Source: Cochliopodium minus (Eukaryota; Discosea; Himatismenida; Cochliopodiidae). From it: a stretch of 64,000 nt of DNA. Made by a program: the position numbers and the translations under genes. Shown here in pieces: positions 48,774 to 59,900 of the stretch. Location: positions 64,065 through 128,064 of the forward strand of contig JAMYWO010000113.1 of NCBI GenBank assembly GCA_024220525.1, written 5' to 3'. Position 1 is the stretch's first letter. Every line of letters begins with the position of its first letter. The notes below the pieces were generated by a model, which was given only the letters and a program-made list of their open reading frames with translations, had not been told where the DNA came from and did not search any database.

Positions 48774-50019
48774 ATGAAAGAAGAAATAAAATATAGTGAG
48801 ATAAATAAGAAAATAGTCAAAAAAGGTAAAATTATTTGTCGATATTCTTTGCATTTTGGCTCATCCGATCCAAGAAATACAAAAATCATTGAGGAAAATA
48901 AAATATAAAGATTTATCAAGCACCATCCATAAAAAAAGTTCAAGAAAAGATTTATTCAATCATTTGGCAAGATATGGATTCTTCATAATGACATTCAACG
49001 GTAAATATTAAAACATATATTCTTTCCATCATAATAATTACCGTTATAGATGAAGAGATAAAGTTTAGCCAAGAAATGAGGGAAGCAAACAAAAAGTTTT
49101 TTAATTCAGAGGCAAAAAATAAAAACGAGATATTGATTGACGATATAGATAAACCAGGATACTATAATTATCCAAAACAAAAAGAATTTTTTCAAGTAAA
49201 ACAATTGAAATCTAAAATTGAATTTTAAAATCAAATCTAAAAATCTTTTTAAACAGTTACAATATCTAGAAAAAGGAGTCCCATCTCCAACTGAACCTTC
49301 AAATTATAAAGAAAAACTAGAAATTTTTTGTAGAAGAATGATGGAAATAGGAAAAGAAATCATAACAATAATAGCCAAACAATTAAAAACAGATCCCAAA
49401 AACATTTTGGATGCAATAGTGGATGAAGGACAAAGTAATACTCTAGTAAGATTTTTTCACTATAAAAAGAATAGAGAGGAGGGAATAAGAGCACATACTG
49501 ACTTTGGTTTCATTACTATTATTGCAAATTCTTCTTCTCCTAGCTTACAAGTTTTGAACAAGAAGCACAATGAATGGATAGATGTGGAGAAATTCATGGA
49601 CAAGAATGATATTGTAGTCATGTGCGGAGATTCTCTACAAAGATTAACAGGTAATATTTCAGAATCTTTTCTTTGAAATTTATTAAAACTAAATTCTTTT
49701 CTATTTGAAGCAAATTTTTTCGTTGCTTGTCACCACAAAGTTAACAAAGACATTGAAGAGAGATATTCTGAAGGTACCATAACAATTTAATTTATTTTTT
49801 TGATCACTAAAATTTTCTACAAAAGTTTTTGCAATAAGACCTCTAAACAGCTTTAAAATAGACTCCAATTCTTTGCATAGTAAGTACATCCCCAAAGTAA
49901 ACAAAACAGTAAATGATAATAAAGGAAATTTAAATCTCTCTTACAAAAAGATAAGTAACAATTTTTATTATGTTGATGATCAACCTGTATTTATACCTTT
50001 CGAAAATGAATCAAATTAA
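48774..50019 (+). CDS. 2-oxoglutarate/Fe(II)-dependent dioxygenase, isopenicillin-N-synthase type
   Basis: Non-haem iron oxygenase. An N-terminal segment (MKEEIKYSEINKKIVKK; FNHLARYGFFIMTFND; DDIDKPGYYNYPKQKEFFQ) precedes the catalytic double-stranded beta-helix: NTLVRFFHYKKNREEGIRA, HTDFGFITIIAN (first His and Asp of HxD), LQVLNKKHNEWIDVE, VVMCGDSLQRLT, FFVACHHKVN (distal His), and RYSE joined to VFAIRPL (2-oxoglutarate-binding R-x-S). All three iron ligands and the cosubstrate arginine are present. It ends FIPFENESN. About seven exons, roughly 330 residues. The substrate is not predictable; this family includes enzymes of secondary metabolism. Confidence 0.85.
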
Positions 50020-50133
50020 ACTTTTAATATGTTCATTCTTTATTCTTTATTCTTTTTTTTTTTTGGTTAATTTTGGAATCAAATTTATCCACAATTTTAT
50101 TCATTTTCCAAAATTATTTTTAAAAAATTGAAA

Positions 50134-52875
50134 ATGATCAAACATATCATTAATAAGAAACATTTCATTGATCCAATTAAAGGATCATCATTCAAAAAGG
50201 TAAACATTATATTAAAATCATAAATATAAATTTTTTTTTTACTTAAGATTTGGTTAAAAAAATTTTTAAAATGCAACAAGTTTCCAATGATATTCAACAA
50301 AAAACTTTGTAAAATTCAATTAATATTTCACCCAAAAAAAAATCTATTCAAATAAACAAACAAAAAAAAAAAAAAAGACTCCAATAACAAACCACCAGTA
50401 CTCGCTTTGGATTATCAAAGACCGCTTGTAGTAGTAGCCTTGGGAGGAAATGCTTTACTGAAAAGAGGAGAAGAAATAAATGCAGAAGTACAAAGAAAAA
50501 ACATCATTACAGCGTGCAAGAGGATAGGGGAGATCTTGCCTACTTGTGATGTTGTTTTGACACATGGTAATGGTCCTCAAGTGGGATTGTTAGCACATCA
50601 ATCCAGCTCATCTTTATTTCCAATGCCATTGGATGTGATTGGAGCTGAATCAGTGGGTAAAATATTCAAAAAAAAAAAATTTTTTTCAGCTAAAATATAA
50701 TAATTTAATTTAATATCAAAATAGGAATGATTGGATATCTCATTGAACAAGAATTCAGAAATATAGTAAAGGGGAAAGAGATAGTTACTATTGTCACTCA
50801 GGTAGAAGTGGATCCCAACGACCCAGCCTTCCATAATCCCACAAAACCAATAGGGAAAAGATACACCAAAGAAGAAAAGAACGAGATCAAGAATGACTGG
50901 AAGTGGAAGAGAGAAAGTGGCACAAAAGAGGAACTTTACAGAAGGATAGTCGCATCACCAGAACCCAAAGACATTTTGGAGATAAAGGTTGTGAAAAGGT
51001 TGATAGAAGTAGGAACCGTGGTAATTACGTGTGGAGGTGGAGGTAAAAAAAAAGTTCAAATTAAATTTTAAAAAAAAAAAATAAATCCTTTTTAAAATCT
51101 TAGGTATTCCTGTTATCAAAAATAGGAATGGCGTTGTTCAAGGTGTTGAGGCTGTCATTGATAAAGACAAAGCTGCAGCTTTGTTGGCTAATTGCTTGGG
51201 TGCTGACGTTCTAATTATGCTCACCGATGTGGACCATGTTTATTTAAACTGGGAGAATCACCCCAAGAAGAAACCTCTCAAGACAGTCACTCCAGAAGAG
51301 CTTAGACAATTTAAATTTGAAGAAGGAACGATGGGACCTAAAGTAGATGCTGCAATGGAATTTTTACAAAAGGTATTTTTTTTTTTAATCGATTATTTTT
51401 AATTTAAAAAACAAAAATAGGGAGGGAAATGGTCAGCAATAGGTAGTTTAGACAAATTAAATTTGATTATGGATGGTAAAGAAGGGACAAGAATTATAGA
51501 TTTTAAAAATAAGAAAAATGCCATCTTCGTTCCATATGATACAGAATCACTCCCTCTATCATGGTATTCATCATATCTAAATAAAAATAATTCTTTTAAA
51601 AAAAAAAACATTTTTTTTTTAGGCCTCCTGTTTGGGAAGAAAAAAATATTATGTCTTGGTTGAATAATGTTGTGGAACTTTCGGATTATTACATCAGTTT
51701 GTTAGAAAGCAAAGAATATTTAAAGGATGCTTCTAAGTTTCTTCAAATGAGACAAACTGATTTTGAAAAGATAGGAATTCCTTGGAACATGGCTCAAACG
51801 TTGGACTCCTTTTTAACTTCAGTAAGAAAGAGAATAGGAACTGCGAACAAAGACTTGGGAACCAGATTTAGTAAAATCTTCTATAATTATTTTAAAAAAA
51901 AAAAATAATAAATAAAATTTTGATCTAAAACAGTTTCATCCTCCCCGTATCCTTGGCCCTTCAATGGTATATTTATTTTTTTATTTTATTAAAAAAAATT
52001 TAATTTTTAATCATAAATAAATTCAAAAAAAGGAAAGTTGGAAAGAGATAATACAGTCATATTGGTTGTCGATATGCAAGAAGATTTTTGTAGTAAAAAT
52101 GGATACCTATCAAAAATGGGATATCCGATAGATATGACTAGAGCACCTATCCCCTTCATCCAAAACCTTCTCTGCATTGCCAGAAAAAAAGGGTTACACA
52201 TCATCCATACAAGAGAAGGATACAGAGAAAACTTGCTAGATTTACCTGATAACAAAAGATGGAGATGTGAAAGATTAAATGTGGGTAAATCTCTTTTTTT
52301 TAAATGAAAATTTTTATTCAATTTGAATTTTACAATTTTTGAAACAAGGAATCGGATCCCATAATGAAAATAAAATTCTTGTTCGTGGACTTAAAGGATG
52401 GGATACGATAGACGAATTGAAACCTCTTTTCGAAGACACAGTGATTGACAAACCAGGTATAATTAAATAAATTAATTTAAATTTATTTTTTTACTTAATA
52501 ATTTAATTACTATTTATTCAGGTAAGAGTGCTTTTTACTCTACTGATTTGGAGCACATGTTGAAATTAAGAAAAATTCAAAACATCATCATTTGTGGTAT
52601 AACCACTGACGTTGGAGTTCACACAACAATGTGCGAAGCAAATGACCGAGGTTTTAAAAAAAAAAAATTTTGTTACAGTTGAAAAATTTTAATTAATTTT
52701 AATTGTAGGTTTTGAATGTTTGTTGGTTGAAGATGCTTGTGGATCTGCTTTAAAATCTAGTCATAGGGCTGTCATCAACTCTATTCATATCAGTGGAGGT
52801 ATTATTGGTGCCACTGCTACTACTTTAAAAGTTATAAGCACTCTAAGTAGATTACCTGATTTTAATGAGATTTAA
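50134..52875 (+). CDS. Carbamate kinase fused to a biuret-hydrolase-type isochorismatase-fold domain
   Basis: Two enzyme domains in one phase-consistent frame. The N-terminus ([40 protein letters not shown]) is basic and amphipathic, a possible mitochondrial presequence. The carbamate kinase has [90 protein letters not shown] and [20 protein letters not shown]; it interconverts carbamoyl phosphate + ADP with carbamate + ATP. A helical linker of about 100 residues leads to the second domain: [49 protein letters not shown]-like [34 protein letters not shown] and [19 protein letters not shown]. Catalytic Asp and Lys are kept; the usual nucleophile Cys is Gly (52614-52616). About 11 exons. Confidence 0.88.
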
Positions 52876-53422
52876 TTAAATCAAATATTTTTCTAAAAAA
52901 TTTATCTTGGATGGATCCTTTCTTTGATGTAGTTCACAATATCAGAAGTTATTAACTGAGAAATAGGAAATTTGGAATTCTATTTCAAACAATATTTCTG
53001 CTTTTTTTTCATTTTAACGATCATTAACAAAATGAATTTCACCAATGAAACTGATTAAATATCATCTTACAGTGTCAAATGAAATTGAGTTAATATCAAA
53101 ATATTTTCACCATTTTCGTTTTATTTTTTTTCAGTTAAATAATTATAAATTAAATTGAGGATTTTAAAATTATAATCGGATTTTGATTTAAAAGGAGGAA
53201 CAATTTTACTTTTACATTCAGTTTGAAAAAAAATTCCTCTGAATATAAAAGCCAAAAATAATTTCAAAAGAAAAATTATGTTGAGAAGCATTTATATTAT
53301 TCAAAATAAATTAAAAAAATAAAAAAAAATTAAACAATACAAAAAACAAAAAGAAAAATCATTTTGAATCTTAAAGATCCGAAATTATTGTTAAAAGTAT
53401 TTTGAAAATATAAAAAGAAAAA
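52876..53422. other. Intergenic stretch
   Basis: About 550 bp of AT-rich spacer between two plus-strand genes; no exon or repeat recognised. Confidence 0.5.
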
Positions 53423-54186
53423 ATGAGCTTACAATATCAAGAAGAAGAACGTGATTATATAAATTTGTTTAAGATACTTTTGATAGGTAAACAGAGGAAA
53501 TAAATTAATAATACAAAAAAAAAAATTTAAATTTGCGATATAACTCCTATACCTTTTACAAATAAAAATATTATTTATTTTAATGATTAGGGGATACAAC
53601 AACTGGAAAATCATCAATAATAAATAAATATGCTGATAAATATTTTAGTGATGAATTCGTAAGTACCATAGGTGTGGATTTCAAGTTCAAGACGATACAA
53701 AAGGAAGAGAAAAAATTCAAATTGCAGATATGGGACACTGCAGGACAAGAGAGATTCAAATCAATTGTGAAATCATTCTATGTGGGAGCACATCTGATCA
53801 TTCTAGTGTTTGATTTGACAGATAAGACCACATTTGAGAGATTGGGAAATTATTTCAACGATTTGAATAATATGCTCTTAAATAATGATGCAAAGAGAAT
53901 TATTGTCGGAAATAAATGTGATTTGATTGATACCAGACAAGTGGAAAGATCTGTTGCTGAAACATTCTCTCAATTGCATGGATATGAATATTTTGAGACC
54001 TCAGCCAAGACAGGGCAAGGATTGAATGAATTATTTGGTAATGCGACCACTCAATTGATCACAAAATATCAGAATCATCTCGCCAAATTCCCTTCTGAAA
54101 ACAAGACAGAGCTTAAATTTCCCGAAGATCAAAATGATTCACAATGTCAATTGACTTTATGTGGTAATTCTTGTAGTATTTTCTGA
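53423..54186 (+). CDS. Rab-like small GTPase
   Basis: Molecular switch in vesicle traffic. The first exon MSLQYQEEERDYINLFKILL joins to the P-loop GDTTTGKSSIINKYADKYF. Switch I is FVSTIGVDFKFKTI, switch II WDTAGQERFKSIVKSFYVGA, then NKCDL (G4) and ETSAKTG (G5). All nucleotide-binding motifs are intact. The C-terminus reads QLTLCGNSCSIF: a single CaaX box (CSIF) rather than the double-cysteine end usual in Rabs, with a further Cys nearby that could be palmitoylated. Two exons, roughly 210 residues. Closest to the Rab1/8/18/35 group by feel; no subfamily is assigned. Confidence 0.93.
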
Positions 54187-54412
54187 TTTGGAAGGAAAGT
54201 TGTTATAAAATGTAAATTTGTACAAAAATTAAATTATCCTTTCAAAAAATTGTGAAAACCTTATCATCTCAAATAATCATACTTTATTTTTTTCTTTGAA
54301 TAACGACAATTTTTTAAAATTTAAAGAATTGATATAGATGAAAAGAGATTCAAATAAATAAGAAATAGGAGGAATTTTCATTATCAACTTCTAAATTATA
54401 AATTAAAAAAAA

Positions 54413-56791
54413 ATGTTTTATAAGATTTTTATACTTTCAATCTTATTTCTAATTGTGCTTATAAAGGCAGAAAATGAAATAGGTAAGATTTATTTGTATA
54501 TGATGGAACAATACAGTTTAAATTTGGAAATATTAATTTGGAATGTTAGAATTAAGAGCAAATAGTTGTGGGAGTGTAACATGTTTGAATGGAGGAATTT
54601 GTGTAAATTCTAAATGCAATTGTCCAACAAACTTTAATGGGATAGATTGTTCTATATGTAAAGAAATAATCAAATATAAAAAATATTTATTGAATGATAA
54701 AGCACATCATAATAGAGTATATTTTTAATATACAATATATAACCTAAATAAACAAAACATATTAAATATTTTTCAACAAAAATTTAGATGAAATCACATT
54801 ACAATCAAATGTAAAATTGACAAATCTTACTGTTCAAAAAAGAATGTGGAATTATTACGATATTACAGTAGATCAATCATTTTATGGATTGGTGATAACA
54901 ATAGAAGAAACAACAGTAGGAGATGCAGATCTATTTGTCAAGAAGGGAGAATTGCCAACGAGAAGTAGCTACGATTATAGAGATAACACACAGAATGCAA
55001 CCTTTTCTATTGCAATAGCCAATCAAACCTCAGGAGGGAAATGGTTTATAGGAGTATATGGTTATAATGTTGTCACCTACTCCATCATTGCCACCATCAC
55101 AACCAGCTGTCCCAATGATTGCTCCAATCATGGTACATGTAATCAAGGAGTATGCACATGTTCTCAAGGATGGATCGGAGTGGATTGTTCCAATGGTATC
55201 ACTTTCCCAAATAATTTTTATTTCAGTGAAATAAAAACAAAATTTCATACAAAAAAGAAATTAAGAATATACCATCCTTTGGATCAATATAATACATTAT
55301 ATACACCCTTAATTTGATTTTTTTTACTAGCACTTACTACAATCAACTTCAACCAAAACTATCAATCAACTATTGGTAGTGGCCAATATGTTTACTATGT
55401 CATCAACAACCCTCTAAGAAGAGACATCTCCATCAACGCACAACAATCAGGCACCACAGATGTAGATCTCTTCATTAAATTCAACGAACTCCCTACCTTT
55501 TTGAATTGGGACTACAAAGAAATTTCCACAAACGCTTCCTTCTCCTTACCTGTTCCATCTGCCCAAATAGGAAATTGGTACATTGGTTTTTATGGCTATG
55601 GACAAACCTCTTTCAGTTTCAATGTTACTTTTTCTACAAATGGTTGTGTTTCAAACTGTTCTGGTATTATTCCAACTATTATTCATTTTCTTCGAACTTT
55701 TTTTTTAATTTATTAAAGGATCTGCTCACGGGTACTGTTTCAGTAACAACTGTGTTTGTGGTGAACAATACACCGGTACTTATTGTGAAGAGTTTTCGCC
55801 TTCCATCCAATTAAGTAAACATTACAATGGTGATGTAGAAAAAAACGCTTGGAATTATTATCACATTAGCAGTAAATTTTTTTTTTTCATTCTCAAATTT
55901 TTTAGAGATTATCTTTTAATATTTCATTTTTATTATTCACAAAAAAAAAAAGGTTTAACTTCTAATAACTTGGTGATTACTTTGAATCAAACTGTGAATA
56001 ATGAGGACTGTGATTTGTTTGTCAAATCAGGTTCAAAGCCAACAAGAGCAAGTTATGACTACAGAGACATCTCTTTGAATGCTCTCTCCTCAATCACTAT
56101 CAACAATCCTTTGGACAAGACTTGGTATATTGGTGTTGATGGCTTTGCAAACTGCCACTATGACATCATTGTAACTGAAACAAGTTCGTGTCCTTCAAAT
56201 TGTAATTCAAGAGGATCGTGTACCACAAACGGAGAATGTAAAAAAAAATATTTTTTTTTATTATTTACATTCTATATTTGACGATAAAAAATTATTTTTT
56301 TTTTTTACAAAAGATCATCATTTTTTTGTATTTTTTCTATTTTTTGTTTCTTCTTTTTATTTCTTTTTAAATCTTTTAAAATTTGAACTTTATTTTTTTC
56401 TTTTTTAGGTATTTGTAACACTGGTTATACAGGAGTGGCTTGTGAAAGTGTTTTGCTTTATCCACAAGCAGGACAAATCAACGTAGGTGGAGTGAGATCA
56501 GGAGAATGGACCTACTATTTCTTCAACGCAACCACCTCTTATGTAAGCTTCCAACTCTTGGAAACCAACTCTACTGGTAAATTGTGGTTGTATATATCTC
56601 AAACACAATTTCCAACCCTCCAAAATTTCCATCAAAATGAAGTGAGTGTCTTGAAGGATTTTCATCAGATCCAAAACAAGTTTACCTCTTCCTCTCCTAG
56701 ACAGTATTTCATTGGTATTTACGGTAATCCTTACATCACTCAAGATACTGTCGTTAATTATAATTTTGTTGTTTGGAGTCCTCCCTTTTAA
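54413..56791 (+). CDS. Secreted EGF-like / PPC-like repeat protein
   Basis: The signal peptide is MFYKIFILSILFLIVLIKAE. EGF-like modules (CGSVTCLNGGICVNSKCNC; CPNDCSNHGTCNQGVCTCS; CPSNCNSRGSCTTNGEC) alternate with beta-sandwich modules resembling bacterial pre-peptidase C-terminal (PPC) domains: MWNYYDITVDQSFYGLVITI with DADLFVKKGELPTRSSYDYR and KWFIGVYGYN; DVDLFIKFNELPTFLNWDY with NWYIGFYGYG; DCDLFVKSGSKPTRASYDYR with WYIGVDGFANC; and a diverged fourth ending YFIGIYGNP. Several NxT/S sites suggest glycosylation. It ends NFVVWSPPF with no anchor, so it is probably secreted. About nine exons, roughly 620 residues. Role may be adhesion or substrate binding; inference. Confidence 0.82.
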
Positions 56792-56997
56792 AATATTAAA
56801 CTTTGAAATTTTTTTCTTCTTTCTTCTTTCTAATTGAAAAAATATAATGAAATAGGATTCACTTTAATAAAATGGATTCTCTTTGATCTCTTTCAATGTT
56901 TCAAAGTTATTTCACATCCCTTTTCATCTTCGCTTAAAAACAATTTCAAAAATAAATAAAAAAAATTGAGATCTTCAACAAAAAGAATTTTAAAAAA

Positions 56998-59900
56998 TGA
57001 TTGAATCAAAACCCAAGCATATTTTGACGCAAAAAGCTGTTGATCTAATCAATAAAGTTGCCAATTCTAAAGATCCTATAGAATGGGTCACTTTGAGATA
57101 TGTAGTCTCCAATAACATAAGAAATATTGATGTGTTGAACAGTGGGAAGACCGCAAATTCTATGAAGAAATCATTGGTCTCACTATCGAAGGGATTTGCT
57201 TATTGTGATTTTTGGAAAAATGACAGACCCATTATCATTTCTTACTGTGACCATAGGTAAAACAAAGAATCAAAAAATAATTCATATACACCTTTGAAGA
57301 AAAATAAAATATAAAAGCATATATTCCCCTTTAAATAAAATCATAACCATCCTATTCTAACTTTATACAAGAATATAAAAGCGGAATATGAAAATTAAAT
57401 TATATGTTAATAGAACTATATTTGCCATTTTTCAAATTATTTGCTTATATATGGTCAAAACAAAAAATGATTAATCAAATTTTCCATATAATTTTTGGAA
57501 TTTAGATTAGAAGAATCAGATAAGTCGAATGTGAACAAAGATATGCAAGAAATGATAGAATTCATAGGAAACAAGAAGGTTAGGATATGCGAAGCAGATT
57601 CCTATTTCACCCTCAACAAAAATCTTACAAGAATGTCAGTGAGATCGACAGATTATCACAACCCAGAAAACCTGAATGATGCACTTAAAGAATTTGAGAA
57701 CACATTAGAGTTCGATATGTTCTCGGAGAACAAAAAACCAATCGACAAGAAATTATACGACACCAAAACGTTGAGATTGAAGCCTAATTCTAATAAAATG
57801 GGAAAGATAGAAGAAGAAGAAAAGTTGAACAATGAGAATAACAAAAATGTTAGTGTCAAAAATGGGAATGATGAAAAACCAAAATTGGATCTAATTTTTT
57901 TGAAGGAGGATACAAAGGAACAAAAAAAAGAAAACAATAACAAAGAAAATAAAGATTATAAAATTGACAACGGAAAGAATAAAGGTAAATATTTCAAAAA
58001 AAAAATTCAAACAATAGTTTTTTTATTATTTATATTTAAATCTTAATATCAAATCATTTGATCATTTTTTTTTTTAAAAATTTATTAGTTGATGACAAAG
58101 ATCAAAATTATAAGAAAAATAGCGGGACAATCCAAAAGGACACAAACAACAACAAGGAAAAAACAGTACAAGAAAAGCCTTCAAACCACATTTCTAACAA
58201 CGAAAAGAGCAATTTGAATATCAGCAACAACAGCCTCAGCTTTTCTCCAGAGTCCAGAAAATCCCCTCTTCCTATGTTGACCATCAAAGAAGAAAGCTTG
58301 ATCATGAATAACGTTTATAGGCCTACTGCAAAAGGAAGGAGTGTAACTGTAGGTACTACTTTGGGTCATACTAGCAAACAAAGATACAAAGACAAGTGGA
58401 GCGGAATCTCTTTTGATGGGTGTAAAAAAGATTTTTTTTTAAATTTAATTTTTAATTACCTTTTTTTTTTCTTTTTTTGATAATTAATTCGAGTTAAATT
58501 TAAACTTTTTTAAATTTTAATTTTAGTAAATAAATTTTCATTGTTTTCAAAATTCAAAAAAAAACAATTTTATTATTAATTAATTAATTACACATTTATT
58601 TCAATTTTAAAGTGCCAGGAGGTAAAAGAGGTGCTTTTTTCAATCTTTTTACAGGAATCTTTGCGACGATGGAGCTTCCTTCGGATACTGTAGAAAAGTT
58701 CATGAAGGTTGTCAACGAATTCAAACAAGGCGGAAAATCAGAAAAAGACAAGTTAATTCCCACCTCCACAAGTATACAGCTCATGGCCAGCGTTATTAGA
58801 TCTATGGAGAAAATATATGATAAAGAGAAAACTATTTTTGCGGTGATAAGACTTCAATCCAACATAAGAACTTTTTTACGTACAAAATTTTATTTAAATT
58901 ATTTCTAATGAATTTATTTTATTTTTTTCATATATTTATTTTTTTCAATATTTATTTTTTATTTTTTATTTTTTATTTTTTTATTTTCATTTTAAAGAGA
59001 AAAAAAGGTACCACAAAATAAAAAAAATGTTCAAAGTCTATCCACAGCTCACCAAAAGGAACCAAGCCTTCAGAATGTTGATGGCCAAAGAGAAAGAATA
59101 TAAAAGAAGACTGGATATAATCATGAACGTAAAATAAATTAAAAAAAAAAAAAATTTATTAATTAATAAAAAAAGTTAAGAATTTTTTAAAAAATTTTAA
59201 AAATAAAATTAAAATAAAAACAAAAATTGAAATAATTATTGAATCAAAAATAGGACTACCTTTTACCATTAGAAAGTCCAAAATTGAAAGGATTATTGTC
59301 CAAAGAGCAAATTTCCTCTATCTTCGGAAATATAAAGGAAATATACGAAGTGCACAAACTGTTAGAAGTGGAATTAAACAAGTTGAACAACACTTACCCT
59401 CTTGTGAATGCTACCGGAACTATTTTTTTGAAAATTTCCTCTTCGTTGAAAGTCTACACAGAGTTTGCCAATCATTTCAAGTTTTCCATTGACACCTTAC
59501 ATTATTGTGAGATGAATGTGAGGGGTTTTCAATCTTTCTTAGAGAAACAATCCCACACAAGTGGTAAAAAAATAAAAATTTTTTTTTAATCAATAATAAC
59601 AAAATAAATTTAAATTTAAATTTAAATCAAGAAAAAATTGAAAATAAAAAAGATTGTAAATAAACATAAAATAAAGAAATAATAAATAAACAAATAATAA
59701 AAAATAAATTAAAAACAAAAATTTTCAAAGAAATAAAAAAAATAAAAATATAGACATGTCCAATTATTACAACTTTGTTAACGGATTTAAAGTTTTTACT
59801 AACAAAATTTAAACTGTCGTAATATTTTTGGACATCCCCATAAAAAATATAAATAAAAAAATAAAAAGTGAAAGAAAAAATTAAAATTTTATTTTCATTT

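Noticed and set aside
50134-52875. Two separate genes for carbamate kinase and the isochorismatase-fold domain
   Set aside because: The only ATG-led frame near 52038-52070 would lack the SPYPWPFNG start typical of the family, which is supplied by the preceding exon in phase with the kinase linker.
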